This document shows, in pieces, positions 1-7,274 of a stretch of DNA of 13,811 nucleotides (position 1 is its first letter; every line of letters starts with the position of its first letter). The notes beneath the pieces are model-generated. The model was given only the letters and a program-made list of their open reading frames with translations, made no database searches and had not been told where the DNA came from. This DNA comes from an uncultured Bacilli bacterium. Its GTDB lineage: Bacteria > Bacillota_I > Bacilli_A > RF39 > UBA660. The DNA is taken from NCBI GenBank assembly GCA_934090595.1, contig CAKOJO010000029.1, forward strand, positions 1 through 13,811. The letters run 5' to 3'. The position numbers and the translations under genes were made by a program.

Positions 1-86
1 TGCATTTGCATCAGCTTCATAATAATAATTATTATTGCTTATTTTGTGTCTACACACACTATTTGACAATCATCCGAAATTTTTAA

Positions 87-1373
87 TTACGAAACACCTA
101 TCATATAAGGATTATCCAAAGTTCCAGTACCAGAAACATACTTAACACCATTATCTAAATAGAAAACAGGTCTAGATGAATAACCAGTAACACTATACCT
201 AAATGCATCTAACGTTCCAGTTGATGTAATACCATTCGCATAATAATGCGAGCATCCATTACAATAAACTGAAATAGTCCATTCAACTGCACTAACACTT
301 GTATCATTATTACTTTGATGTAACCAAGACTTTAACAACGGATAAGATGTATTTCTCCATGCAGTAGTTTTTATTCCAACGCTACCAAGAGATAACCCAA
401 TATCTGAATCATACATTAGTCCAATTTTACTACTAGAAGTATTTGATTTCAATTCCTTTTCATAAGCAGCTTCAAATGTACTACTATAACTCATTACTAC
501 AGCATAATTCCAATCAAGAATAGATGAATACCAAGAAGTATCCGTACTTAAATAAGGATAAGAAGAAGTATTTGTTAAAAAATGCGGACCATTTACTCTA
601 GTTCTTATTAAACTAACATCCCAACTAGCAGTACTATTTGTAGAATACCATAAACTAATATTTTTCAATTGCTTATACTTAATAAGTTTTACATGATTAA
701 CACTATTTGAATCCTTAAAGACCCCTATAATTCTATACATATATCTATCAGGATTATTAATACAATCACTCTTGTTATCAGTACCAAAACAAACATAATT
801 ATCTGGACTTAAACCAGTATATCTATAACCATCATTTGTAAGGCCAGATTGCCATACCATTCTTTTTAAAATAATATGTTCTGCCAAATTCTCCTCATTA
901 ACAACAGTAATAGTTTTATTAAGTACATCCTTAGTATAAGGACTAATAGTCTTAACACTTAACCCAATACTTTCTTGCTCATTAAACGAAGCACCCTCTC
1001 TTAAAGCAAGTTTAAGAGTATAATTTTTTGTAGTCTTTGTTCCACCTGCAATTGTAATATTCATTTTATTATCATCAGATATTTTATCATTTACAACTAA
1101 ACCAAATACAGAAGAATCAATACTAACTTCAAAAACAGTATCTAAATCAGTCTCATTTGAAGAAACATAATTATTAAGTACAAGATCAATAATCAATGAC
1201 TGATCATCTTCTTTTACATACTTATCATACGAAACATCAGCAGAGTTATACATCTTATCACTAGTTATTTGAGTACTCTTTGAAACATCAAACTTATACC
1301 TAGCACCAGTATATGAAGTTGAAACAGATAAAAATAATACAACTACAATAATAATTAAAAGCTTTTTATTCAT
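87..1373 (-). CDS. exported surface protein with DUF6273-like C-terminal domain
   Basis: Last gene of the surface operon. The N-terminus has a Lys-rich start, a hydrophobic stretch (about residues 6-20) and then TSYTGARY, resembling the [AS]-[RS]-Y junction of the other presumed SipW substrates in the operon. About residues 30-165 look like a beta-rich extracellular region. From about residue 170 on, the sequence (GYRYTGLSPDNYVCFG, YRIIGVF, and the ending RPVFYLDNGVKYVSGTGTLD) resembles the DUF6273-type domain I know from uncultured Bacillota/Mollicutes surface proteins; its function is unknown. It has paired cysteines (VCFG, DCIN, CNGC) that could form disulfides. I chose ATG at 1373 over the in-frame TTG at 1376 because AAGGAG lies at a normal distance. 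No LPXTG anchor is visible. Probable role: accessory or tip component of the TasA-like surface structure, which is inference. Confidence 0.72.
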   Translation of the reverse strand: MNKKLLIIIVVVLFLSVSTSYTGARYKFDVSKSTQITSDKMYNSADVSYDKYVKEDDQSLIIDLVLNNYVSSNETDLDTVFEVSIDSSVFGLVVNDKISDDNKMNITIAGGTKTTKNYTLKLALREGASFNEQESIGLSVKTISPYTKDVLNKTITVVNEENLAEHIILKRMVWQSGLTNDGYRYTGLSPDNYVCFGTDNKSDCINNPDRYMYRIIGVFKDSNSVNHVKLIKYKQLKNISLWYSTNSTASWDVSLIRTRVNGPHFLTNTSSYPYLSTDTSWYSSILDWNYAVVMSYSSTFEAAYEKELKSNTSSSKIGLMYDSDIGLSLGSVGIKTTAWRNTSYPLLKSWLHQSNNDTSVSAVEWTISVYCNGCSHYYANGITSTGTLDAFRYSVTGYSSRPVFYLDNGVKYVSGTGTLDNPYMIGVS

Positions 1374-1385
1374 CAAAACATCTCC

Positions 1386-1883
1386 TTACAACTCACTTTG
1401 TTCTACATTTGCTTCTATTTTAACATAATCACTAATATTTTGATAAATATGTGATTTATCACTTTCATTCCATATAATTTCTAAAACATAATTATCAGTA
1501 ACTTTAGAACCCGCTACTAACTGAAATTTGTCACTCCTATTATCAGTAAGAAGTAACTCTTCTCTCTGATCATCCTCAACTCTATAAAGTTTAAACTCTA
1601 AAGGTAAATTATCAACATTAACAAATAAAGAATAATAAAGTGCAATATCATTAACTAAATCATCATTAAAATTAGTAACCTGAAAAGGAATTTCAATATT
1701 TTTAACTGGACTAATCTTATCACTAACATCAGTAATAGAAAGATTTAAGATAGGTTTAGCAATATACATTTTATTACTAAGTTCAATGTTTTCATTATAT
1801 CTAGAAATACTCGGAGACATAAAAAACACTAAAAAAAGCATGAAATATATAATTAAAAAATACAAATATTTTTTCTTTAGCAC
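1386..1883 (-). CDS. small SipW-substrate-like (TasA/camelysin-related) secreted protein
   Basis: A 165-residue exported protein. Residues 2-22 form a Lys-headed hydrophobic segment followed by SPSISRYNENIELSNKMYIAKP. That segment lines up with the start of the mature TasA-like proteins of this operon (a Ser/Ala-Arg-Tyr junction, then about 12 residues later a V/I-A-K motif). The remainder is a predicted beta-sandwich with no cysteines. It starts at GTG (1881-1883) with a strong GGAGG at 1890-1894, and lies 9 nt upstream of the next gene in the operon. The IAPG motif seen in the two clearer TasA-like paralogues is missing, so the family assignment rests on the N-terminal pattern and on the neighbouring SipW gene. 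It may be a minor subunit or adaptor. Confidence 0.66.
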   Translation of the reverse strand: MLKKKYLYFLIIYFMLFLVFFMSPSISRYNENIELSNKMYIAKPILNLSITDVSDKISPVKNIEIPFQVTNFNDDLVNDIALYYSLFVNVDNLPLEFKLYRVEDDQREELLLTDNRSDKFQLVAGSKVTDNYVLEIIWNESDKSHIYQNISDYVKIEANVEQSEL

Positions 1884-1897
1884 ATTATCCCTCCTAA

Positions 1898-2347
1898 CTA
1901 TTTTTTACTAGGTATTAAAGCAGTTACAATAAAACCAAATATAAATAAAACTATCCAGAACAACGGTTTAGACGTATATCTAACAATACAACTAGTATTT
2001 AAAATCAAAACAACTTTTCCAACAACATCACTAACATGAATCGGATCATCTAAAGCATTATTATAATCACCTTTTGTTACCACATTAAGATCATTAATTT
2101 CAACAACTCTATGAGTTATATAATTATTATCACTTTTATATGTTACTATATCATTAACAAAATAATTATCTTGTTCCTTAATTAATATTATATCCCCAAC
2201 CTTAATAGTGGGTTGCATACTTCCAGAAATAACTGTAAACATCTGATAACCAAAAAATGAAATATGTAAGATATTTAATAATTTTATAATTAAAATAAGT
2301 ATAACTAAAATATAAAAGAAAATACTAAATATTTTTTTAAACATCAT
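1898..2347 (-). CDS. sipW: SipW-type (ER-type) signal peptidase I, copy 2
   Basis: Membrane serine protease that removes signal peptides from TasA/camelysin-type proteins. A transmembrane segment covers about residues 8-32. Then comes the catalytic box SGSMQPTIKVGD (nucleophile Ser43), ITHRVV (His79 in place of the Lys of classical bacterial signal peptidases), and TKGDYNNALDD (Asp94 or Asp100/101 as the third polar residue). A second transmembrane segment (about 128-145) ends in a short basic tail. The Ser-His layout is diagnostic of the SipW/ER class. Two ATG codons are adjacent at the start; the second (2344) has the better spacing from GAGGT. It sits between two putative substrates. Catalytic residues look intact, so this is probably the fully active copy. 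Confidence 0.9.
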   Translation of the reverse strand: MMFKKIFSIFFYILVILILIIKLLNILHISFFGYQMFTVISGSMQPTIKVGDIILIKEQDNYFVNDIVTYKSDNNYITHRVVEINDLNVVTKGDYNNALDDPIHVSDVVGKVVLILNTSCIVRYTSKPLFWIVLFIFGFIVTALIPSKK

Positions 2348-2353
2348 TTAACC

Positions 2354-2920
2354 TCATAAATTCATTAATTCAGTTACATTTGTATCATACTGAGTACCAA
2401 CAATTTCAATAGGCACCACCAATTCACTAACATTCATTCCAACATAAGTATCATTATCAACATCATCAATTACATACAGCCATTTCCAATATATATTAAT
2501 ATCAATACCATCTATATCATTATGTTTAAGTGTACCCTCTATACCATTACTACTAAGTTCTTTAGTCATCTCTTTATCAGTATAAAACTTCAAATTATTT
2601 GGTGCATTTACAATCTCATTAATTTTAACACTAAACTTAACACCAGTCTCAGTATTAGCATTATTTAATTTAAGGTTAATTACACCACTAGTTCCTGGAG
2701 CAATTTTACCATTAGAAAGAGTCGATTCATCATATGTATCATTAATATTTATATTTATAACAGTATCTTTATTATCACCAAGAAATGTCCACTTTGCAAC
2801 ATTTAAAAAGCCATAATTTGAAACATTATCAGTATAACTTGCATAAGTCAAAGTATTACCAAAAACTACAATACCAATAACTATAAACAAAACAACCATT
2901 AATAATCTTTTAACCCTCAT
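2354..2920 (-). CDS. TasA/camelysin-like secreted subunit, paralogue 2
   Basis: A 188-residue exported protein. It has a signal segment at residues 3-25 (basic start, long hydrophobic run, then LTYASYTDNVSNYGFLNVAKWTF). It shares with the operon's first protein the A-[SR]-Y junction, the [NS]VAKW motif 12-14 residues later, and the GKIAPGTSG motif near residue 72, which match the TasA fold of Bacillus biofilm fibres. A WKWLY stretch near the C-terminus matches EWKW/EVEW in the paralogues. Its ATG overlaps the stop of the upstream signal peptidase as ATGA, so translation is probably coupled and the pair is likely enzyme plus substrate. It may be a minor fibre subunit or assembly factor. Confidence 0.78.
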   Translation of the reverse strand: MRVKRLLMVVLFIVIGIVVFGNTLTYASYTDNVSNYGFLNVAKWTFLGDNKDTVINININDTYDESTLSNGKIAPGTSGVINLKLNNANTETGVKFSVKINEIVNAPNNLKFYTDKEMTKELSSNGIEGTLKHNDIDGIDINIYWKWLYVIDDVDNDTYVGMNVSELVVPIEIVGTQYDTNVTELMNL

Positions 2921-3408
2921 TTCTCCATCACCACCTTATTTTTGTTTAAAATAAACTTATCTAAAACAAAGAATAATAAGAAGAAAATAATTATCAAAAA
3001 CTTATATTTTAAAAACAAAGTAATAATTAAAAATTTATAAACATACTTCCCAACAACATCCTCAACAGATATCATTTCATCGCATGCACCATTAGCATCA
3101 CCCTTTGTTACTATTCCATCATCCGATAGAAAGACAATTCTATGAGTAACATAAGTATCATCAACTTTATAAGTAATGATATCTCCAACTTTATAATTAT
3201 CATCACTTTTTACAACGATTAAATCATTAATATGTAATTCACTTTCCATACTAGATGAAGCAACCTGAAAGAAATAATACTTATCAAAAAATGAAATAAC
3301 ATCCTTATTAGTAAACCTCTGATACCCAACTATACAAATATATATAATCAATACAATGCATATAAAATAAAAAGTAAAATCAACTATTTTCTTTAAAAAA
3401 TTAATCAT
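2917..3408 (-). CDS. sipW: SipW-type (ER-type) signal peptidase I, divergent copy 1
   Basis: Second signal peptidase of the Ser/His class in the operon. A transmembrane segment covers about residues 10-28. The nucleophile box reads VASSSMESELHINDLIVV (Ser53 before Met), followed by VTHRIV (His89) and TKGDANGACDE (Asp104 or Asp110), then a C-terminal hydrophobic segment of about 25 residues. Two departures from the usual box are visible: SSSM replaces SGSM, and the Pro normally found after SM-x is absent (ESEL). The loop before the box is about ten residues longer than in copy 2. The start overlaps the upstream gene by 8 nt and the stop overlaps the downstream start as ATGA, so it is tightly embedded. 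It may have altered substrate preference. The family call is firm; activity is not proven. Confidence 0.86.
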   Translation of the reverse strand: MINFLKKIVDFTFYFICIVLIIYICIVGYQRFTNKDVISFFDKYYFFQVASSSMESELHINDLIVVKSDDNYKVGDIITYKVDDTYVTHRIVFLSDDGIVTKGDANGACDEMISVEDVVGKYVYKFLIITLFLKYKFLIIIFFLLFFVLDKFILNKNKVVMEK

Positions 3409-4135
3409 TTATTTGTTCTGCCTTTATATTAATTTTCAACTTATAATTAGCAACACCACTACTACCAATTGACGTATCATTTGAACTATCAAACCATTTC
3501 CATTCAAGATAGTACGTATTGCCATTACCACTAAATAAATTAACATCATTTTGATTTAAACTTGTATAATCAGACCAGTCACTAACAATATAATTATTAC
3601 CATTTAACAAACGATATTTCATATTAATACCATAATCATTTGTCTCTTCAAAAAGCATAGTATACTTAATATCAAACCTAGTTTTATTACTAACAACAAA
3701 TTTATATTTTCCAGTAATTCCCGGTGCAATAATATTAGAATTTTTATAAGTAGAATTCTCAAATATTTTTAAATCGTTATCAGAACGCCAAGAAATATTA
3801 TCATCATAAATCTCTATCGCATCACTATACTCTGTTTTTGAATTATTATTGCCAGTATTATCATTATTATCAAAGTTATTTATTTTACTATTTTCATACT
3901 TACTAACAGATGTGCTTGTTTTATTACCACTGACATTATCATCAGAACTAATATTACTATCAGTATCTTGTTTATCATTACACTTACAATTATAATCACA
4001 TTTTATTTCAAAAACATTAACAACATCTTCACGTACATCTTTAGTAAAAAAGCCTTTAAAACATATAAACAATAATAACAATAAAATTATAACTATTAAA
4101 ATCACAATTGTAATCTTATATTTTTTATTACTCAT
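3401..4135 (-). CDS. membrane-anchored TasA-like domain protein with low-complexity linker
   Basis: I chose ATG at 4133-4135, preceded by AGAGGTG, rather than the upstream TTG at 4204, because the upstream stretch is occupied by a 12-bp hairpin. The 244-residue product has one long transmembrane segment (residues 8-24) with no A-R-Y cleavage motif, so it probably stays anchored. A cysteine cluster C46-x3-C50-x-C52 follows, then an Asn/Ser/Asp-rich linker (about 53-110). The C-terminal domain has NIIAPGITGKYKF and YLEWKWFDSSNDTSIG, matching the TasA-like paralogues. Inferred role: an anchor or nucleator tethering the secreted fibre to the membrane, analogous in position, not in sequence, to TapA. 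Cys25 lies inside the membrane segment, and no clear lipobox is present. Confidence 0.7.
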   Translation of the reverse strand: MSNKKYKITIVILIVIILLLLLFICFKGFFTKDVREDVVNVFEIKCDYNCKCNDKQDTDSNISSDDNVSGNKTSTSVSKYENSKINNFDNNDNTGNNNSKTEYSDAIEIYDDNISWRSDNDLKIFENSTYKNSNIIAPGITGKYKFVVSNKTRFDIKYTMLFEETNDYGINMKYRLLNGNNYIVSDWSDYTSLNQNDVNLFSGNGNTYYLEWKWFDSSNDTSIGSSGVANYKLKINIKAEQIND

Positions 4136-4152
4136 AAATTCACCTCTTATTG

Positions 4153-4190
4153 TTCCACTAAAGACTACAAAACTATAATCTTTAGTGGAA
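4153..4190 (-). promoter_or_regulatory. 12-bp intergenic hairpin after the first operon gene
   Basis: Perfect arms 4153-4164 and 4179-4190 (TTCCACTAAAGA / TCTTTAGTGGAA) with a 14-nt loop lie between the stop of the major TasA-like gene and the ribosome site of the next gene. On the transcript no U-run follows (AACAAUAAG), so it is not a canonical terminator. It more likely protects the upstream message from 3' decay or acts as a partial terminator. Confidence 0.6.
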
Positions 4191-4207
4191 GAATAATCTT
4201 CCAACCA

Positions 4208-4768
4208 TTAAGCAATATGTTGTTTAACAACTACATTAACAGGAATTTCTAATGTTCCAGTATTAATTCCAGTTGCAGTATCTTTAGTATTATTAGCTTC
4301 ATCATTAGCCCATTCTACTTCAATAGTAACATTTGCTTTAGTACCAGCAGTAACTTCTGTTAAAGATAAACTACCAGTATATGCTCCATTAGAACTAGTT
4401 AAAGCATTATCACCAACTTTTACTGATTTAATTGCTAAACCAGCATCAGTTAAATTAGAAGCATCAATTGAGATAGAATAATCAATAGCAACTTCTGATC
4501 CAGTTGGGTCAATAGTAAGGTTTCCAACAGCAGTACTTCCAGGTGCAACTTTTCCAGAAACTACATTAGCATTAGCAGTAACAGTAAATGGAACTTTAAC
4601 AGAATCAGATAATTCATCAGTACCATCAGTAACTTTAACTGCCCATTTTGCAACACTAACTTCACCTTTTCCAGAAACTTCAGTCACATAACGTGCAAAA
4701 GTGAAACCACCAAAACTTAACAATAATGCCACAACTAATAATAATGTTACTAAATTTCTTTTTTTCAT
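4208..4768 (-). CDS. tasA: major TasA/camelysin-like secreted fibre subunit
   Basis: First gene of the operon. Residues 1-25 are a signal peptide of SipW type: basic MKKRN, hydrophobic core, then GFTFARYVTE. The mature part begins near R26/Y27, close to the TWAAFND junction of Bacillus TasA. It carries SVAKW (38-42), GKVAPGSTAVG (about 72-82) and a C-terminal Val-rich beta strand. The mature chain is Ala/Thr/Val/Gly rich with no cysteine, typical of a secreted fibre protein. It has the best ribosome site of the operon (GAGGAGGAG), an extended -10 promoter just upstream and a stabilising hairpin downstream, all consistent with high expression. In Bacillus, TasA is released by SipW and assembles into biofilm matrix fibres. 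The symbol is used as a family label; orthology is not proven. Confidence 0.8.
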   Translation of the reverse strand: MKKRNLVTLLLVVALLLSFGGFTFARYVTEVSGKGEVSVAKWAVKVTDGTDELSDSVKVPFTVTANANVVSGKVAPGSTAVGNLTIDPTGSEVAIDYSISIDASNLTDAGLAIKSVKVGDNALTSSNGAYTGSLSLTEVTAGTKANVTIEVEWANDEANNTKDTATGINTGTLEIPVNVVVKQHIA

Positions 4769-4831
4769 GAATACTCCTCCTCACATCATATTAGTAGAAT
4801 ACAAACTACCCTACTATAATGAATTATATCA
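4769..4831 (-). promoter_or_regulatory. extended -10 promoter, leader hairpin and RBS of the surface operon
   Basis: On the minus strand TGATATAAT (4831-4823) is a perfect extended -10 (TG-N-TATAAT); no good -35 is visible at 17 bp. The leader can form a small hairpin from TAGTAG (4790-4795 on plus) and CTACTA (4810-4815). GAGGAGGAG precedes the ATG at 4768. Confidence 0.6.
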
Positions 4832-4900
4832 TATATTGTCGAAAAATGAAACAAAAAATAAATCAGTTACCAATAAAAACAAAAAATAAACAATAAAAAC

Positions 4901-4923
4901 AAAAAAAGAGTCATAAAACTCTT
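4901..4923 (-). terminator. rho-independent terminator of the original host tRNA-Arg
   Basis: Minus-strand stem AAGAGT (4918-4923) / ACTCTT (4906-4911) with a 6-nt loop is followed by a T-run at 4905-4901. It lies just downstream of the tRNA 3' half and was probably the terminator of the intact host tRNA gene. Confidence 0.6.
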
Positions 4924-4934
4924 ACATTTACAAG

Positions 4935-4981
4935 TGGCGTCCCCGATTGGATTTGAACCAACGACCTATTGCTTAGGAGGC
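4935..4981 (-). pseudogene. 3' half of host tRNA-Arg(CCU), severed by integration
   Basis: The minus strand carries the anticodon loop CTCCTAA (4973-4979), the 3' anticodon stem GCAAT (4968-4972), the variable loop AGGTC, the T arm GTTGG-TTCAAAT-CCAAT (4946-4962), the acceptor CGGGGAC (4939-4945), discriminator G and CCA (4935-4937). Upstream on the minus strand the expected D-arm and 5' acceptor are absent: only GTCC of GTCCTAA pairs well, and there is no D-loop. The missing half is at 13141-13180 and pairs perfectly with this one (GTCCTCG with CGGGGAC, one G-U; ATTGC with GCAAT). This is attL of the element. The hybrid sequence should not fold into a tRNA. Confidence 0.9.
4972..4981. repeat. 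attL core (10-bp direct repeat)
   Basis: CTTAGGAGGC, identical to 13141-13150. Flanking bases differ on both sides (G/A before, G/A after), so 10 bp is the full identical core. It spans the anticodon and the start of the anticodon stem of the split tRNA. Confidence 0.88.
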
Positions 4982-5099
4982 GTATAGTCTTACCTCTTTA
5001 GGACACCACTATTTAACTATATTATATCTTGATTTTCCTTTATTTCAAAGGGTTTTCTTGATATTTGTTTATCTTTTAATTGAACTTTGTTTTTTAGTT

Positions 5100-5140
5100 G
5101 GTGCCGAAAAATGGTGCCATCTCAATTTTTTAGGTGCCAA
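5100..5140 (+). repeat. three GGTGCC repeats, candidate integrase arm sites (left)
   Basis: GGTGCCG (5100), GGTGCCAT (5113) and GGTGCCAA (5133) lie in the same orientation between attL and the integrase stop. Similar [AG]GTGCC motifs recur near the right end. Tyrosine integrases with an N-terminal arm-binding domain recognise such short repeats; the assignment is inference. Confidence 0.5.
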
Positions 5141-5142
5141 TT

Positions 5143-6273
5143 TTAAGCATTTTTTAGTATATCATCAAAAGCCAACGCACTATCTTTTTTGCTTGTATCA
5201 AAAGTATGTGTGTATATTTCCATAGTGATACTTGTATCGGCGTGTCCTAGTCTTTGACTTACAGCCTTTGGGTTAATACCTTTATTTATCAAGATACTAG
5301 CCGAAGTATGTCTTAATTCGTGAAAACATATAGGGGCTAGGTTATATTTTTTTACTATCTTTCTCATTATATGGTCGCAAGTGCTAGGGTGCATATAGTT
5401 ACCATCTTTAGATGTAAATATTCTATCGGTGCCTTGCCACTTTTTACCTACCCACTTAATATAGTTATCTTGCCACTCTTTATATTCTTTTAATAAGTTG
5501 ATAGTTGATTTACTCAACATTATCTCTCTTTTTGAGTTCTCTGTTTTAGTTGTTGCCTCATCTACTACACCTCTAATAACTTTTAAAGACTTATCTATTT
5601 TCATCATTTGAGTATCAAAGTTTATATCACTCCACCTTAAAGCACATATCTCACTTCTTCTTGCTCCACTATCAAGGGCTAGAATAATCAAGGTTTTATA
5701 TTTAATGTTTTCATACTCTAGATAAGACAATAGAGTATCTACTTGCTCCAAGTCATAGTAGTTTCGTTCTTTCTTTTCTCTTTTTGGTTTATTTGCTTTT
5801 AAGTTAGGGTTTCTATCTAATAACTCCCACTTTATGGCTTGATTAAACATAACATTGATAAGTTTATAGTAGTTATACATTGAGTGATAACCTAATTGTT
5901 GCTTATTTTTTCCTACCTTCAATTGTTGATACATATTATCTAGTATAAGTGGTGTAATATCATTAAGCCTTTTCTTTCCAAGTATTGGTAGTATTCTTTT
6001 AAGTGATTTTTCGTATCCATCTTTTGTTACAAGCCCTATATTATCACAATACTTTGATAAAAATATTTTGCTATACTCATCAAAAGTAATATCACTTATA
6101 TTGTTAGTTTTTCCTATATGGTAGTATTGACTTTTAAGTTCAGTTTCCCTTTTGATAGCCTCTTCTTTAGTTCCACTAAATCTCTCAATTTTCCTTTTTC
6201 GGTTTCCTAAAATATCATAACCAAGTTCAATAGTTATCTTATATTTATTATTTGATAATCTTGTTATACCCAT
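5143..6273 (-). CDS. int: tyrosine recombinase / integrase
   Basis: A 376-residue site-specific integrase of the phage/Tn916 type. Residues 1-55 form a small beta-rich arm-binding domain (ITRLSNNKYKITIELGYD, RKRKIERFSGTKEEA). Residues 60-165 are the SAM-like core-binding domain. The catalytic domain has Arg205 in GARRSE, Lys243 in TTKTENSKRE, His318-x-x-Arg321 in CFHELRH, His344 in LGHADTS and nucleophile Tyr354 in MEIYTH, so every catalytic residue is present. Usual length for the family. It ends about 160 bp from attL and is followed by GGTGCC repeats that are probably its arm sites. The start ATG has AAAGGAG 11 nt upstream. It cuts within the tRNA-Arg(CCU) anticodon arm to integrate and, with the upstream HTH protein, probably excises the element. 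Confidence 0.95.
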   Translation of the reverse strand: MGITRLSNNKYKITIELGYDILGNRKRKIERFSGTKEEAIKRETELKSQYYHIGKTNNISDITFDEYSKIFLSKYCDNIGLVTKDGYEKSLKRILPILGKKRLNDITPLILDNMYQQLKVGKNKQQLGYHSMYNYYKLINVMFNQAIKWELLDRNPNLKANKPKREKKERNYYDLEQVDTLLSYLEYENIKYKTLIILALDSGARRSEICALRWSDINFDTQMMKIDKSLKVIRGVVDEATTKTENSKREIMLSKSTINLLKEYKEWQDNYIKWVGKKWQGTDRIFTSKDGNYMHPSTCDHIMRKIVKKYNLAPICFHELRHTSASILINKGINPKAVSQRLGHADTSITMEIYTHTFDTSKKDSALAFDDILKNA

Positions 6274-6349
6274 AATTTTATTTGCTCCTTTCGTTGGGTA
6301 TAAGGGTTAAATTATCTATATATATTATAGCATATTTTCCCTTATTTTC

Positions 6350-6547
6350 CTAGTAAAACAGGATATTTTTACCCTCTTTTTGTTCTAATTCTTCAACCCA
6401 TAAATTTATCTTTTTAAGGTCAAATTTATATCTATTACCAATTCTAAAATGTGGTATTCTTTTACTTCTTACTAACTTTCTAATCTCTGGAATAGATATT
6501 TTTAAATAATTTGATAATTCTTTTATATTGCATACTTCTTTAGTCAT
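6350..6547 (-). CDS. xis: excisionase-like small HTH protein (AlpA/MerR-type)
   Basis: A 65-residue protein with a winged-helix/HTH excisionase-family layout: NIKELSNYLKISIPEIRKLVRSKRIPHFRIGNRYKF followed by a C-terminal helix (LKKINLWVEELEQKE). It is transcribed just before the integrase on the same strand (76-bp gap) with a strong AAAGGAGG site. In this position such proteins bend attachment-site DNA and favour excision, and often regulate the integrase promoter. It could instead be a transcriptional regulator of the int operon. No feature separates the two roles in sequence alone. Confidence 0.75.
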   Translation of the reverse strand: MTKEVCNIKELSNYLKISIPEIRKLVRSKRIPHFRIGNRYKFDLKKINLWVEELEQKEGKNILFY

Positions 6548-6831
6548 TTTTTAAAACCTCCTTTATTTGTGGCACAAAAGCCTAGTATTTGTTCGAACAA
6601 CTAAAGAATACCAAGGTTAGAAAAATAAATCTCATACGATTTTTGCTACCAAGTGTTAAGTTTTTTCAAAATAAAAACCCTTTATTTATAAGGGTTAGCG
6701 ACAGTTTTTCAACCGATTTTTTGAGTGAAAAATCAAAAATTAGTGGTATTTTAACTACTTAAAAACTTTGCTATGATGAAATCACAAAGGCAAGGAACCA
6801 ACCTTTGAAAAAAATGAAAGGATGATATAAT
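6548..6831. promoter_or_regulatory. divergent control region between int/xis and the rightward genes
   Basis: No gene. It holds a 12-bp palindrome TTGTTCGAACAA (6589-6600) upstream of xis. A hairpin AACCCTT/AAGGGTT (6676-6682, 6690-6696), read leftward, is followed by T-rich DNA and looks like an attenuator or terminator ahead of xis-int. An A/T-rich imperfect inverted repeat covers about 6715-6736. An extended -10 TGCTATGAT (6769-6777) would serve the rightward gene, and a 6-bp leader hairpin CAAAGG/CCTTTG (6785-6807) follows it. Confidence 0.5.
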
Positions 6832-7095
6832 ATGAATGAAAATGTAGAAAAAGATATTCGTGATATGTTAGCAGTAAAACACGACATAATTGAATTACTA
6901 ATTAGAAAGGAAACCGAAGATAAAATAACTCATGAAGAAGTAGAAAACTTTATTTTCTTTATAAATGTTATGCTAAAAAGGAATAAGTCAAAGAATAGTA
7001 TTGAGGGAAGAATAACAGGCTTACAAAATGTTATTAAAGATTGTTATTACAATAAATTTAAACAAATTAACGATAATTATGTTAAAAACAATTAA
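6832..7095 (+). CDS. hypothetical small helical protein
   Basis: An 87-residue charged, mostly helical protein of unknown family, cytosolic by composition (no signal or membrane segment). It has its own ribosome site (AAAGGATG) and an extended -10 about 55 bp upstream, and is closed by a strong terminator, so it is a monocistronic unit. Being the first rightward gene divergent from xis-int, it may act in early control or element maintenance, which is a guess from position. It contains no recognisable DNA-binding motif and no cysteine except one in the C-terminal part (KDCYYNKF). Confidence 0.6.
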   Translation: MNENVEKDIRDMLAVKHDIIELLIRKETEDKITHEEVENFIFFINVMLKRNKSKNSIEGRITGLQNVIKDCYYNKFKQINDNYVKNN

Positions 7096-7165
7096 GTTAA
7101 TAACTAAAATATTATGAAGTTATAACTCATATATAACTAAAGAAAAACGATTGTTTAACTGATTT

Positions 7166-7210
7166 AAAAGCATTTTTTAACTATATAAGTAGTAAAAAGT
7201 GCTTTTTTTT
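7166..7210 (+). terminator. rho-independent terminator
   Basis: A 13-bp stem with one G-U pair (7166-7178 with 7194-7206: AAAAGCATTTTTT / AAAAAGTGCTTTT), a 15-nt loop, then a T-run to 7210. It ends the gene at 6832-7095. Confidence 0.8.
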
Positions 7211-7243
7211 GCTATTCAATAGCAGACAAGAGGTCTAAATAAC

Positions 7244-7267
7244 TGATATAATATATATAACCGAGGT
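7244..7267 (+). promoter_or_regulatory. extended -10 promoter and RBS for the two-gene cargo operon
   Basis: TGATATAAT (7244-7252) is a perfect extended -10, followed after a short leader by GAGGT (7263-7267), 7 nt before the ATG at 7275. No clear -35 is visible. Confidence 0.6.
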
Positions 7268-7274
7268 GAAATCT

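Noticed and set aside
1..86. Possible coding frame running off the left edge (minus strand, NNNYYYEADANA)
   Set aside because: No start codon with RBS; the residues come from AAT/TAT repeats, and the stretch may simply be intergenic.
4701..4889. Open frame on the plus strand (62 codons)
   Set aside because: It is antisense to the TasA-like start and promoter, low-complexity Asn/Lys-rich, and has no RBS.
4935..5010. A functional tRNA at the left junction
   Set aside because: Only the 3' half is tRNA. The hybrid 5' part has mismatches in acceptor and anticodon stems and no D arm.
7266..7274. GTG start for the 376-residue protein
   Set aside because: The GTG is part of the GAGGTG ribosome site; ATG at 7275 has correct spacing.
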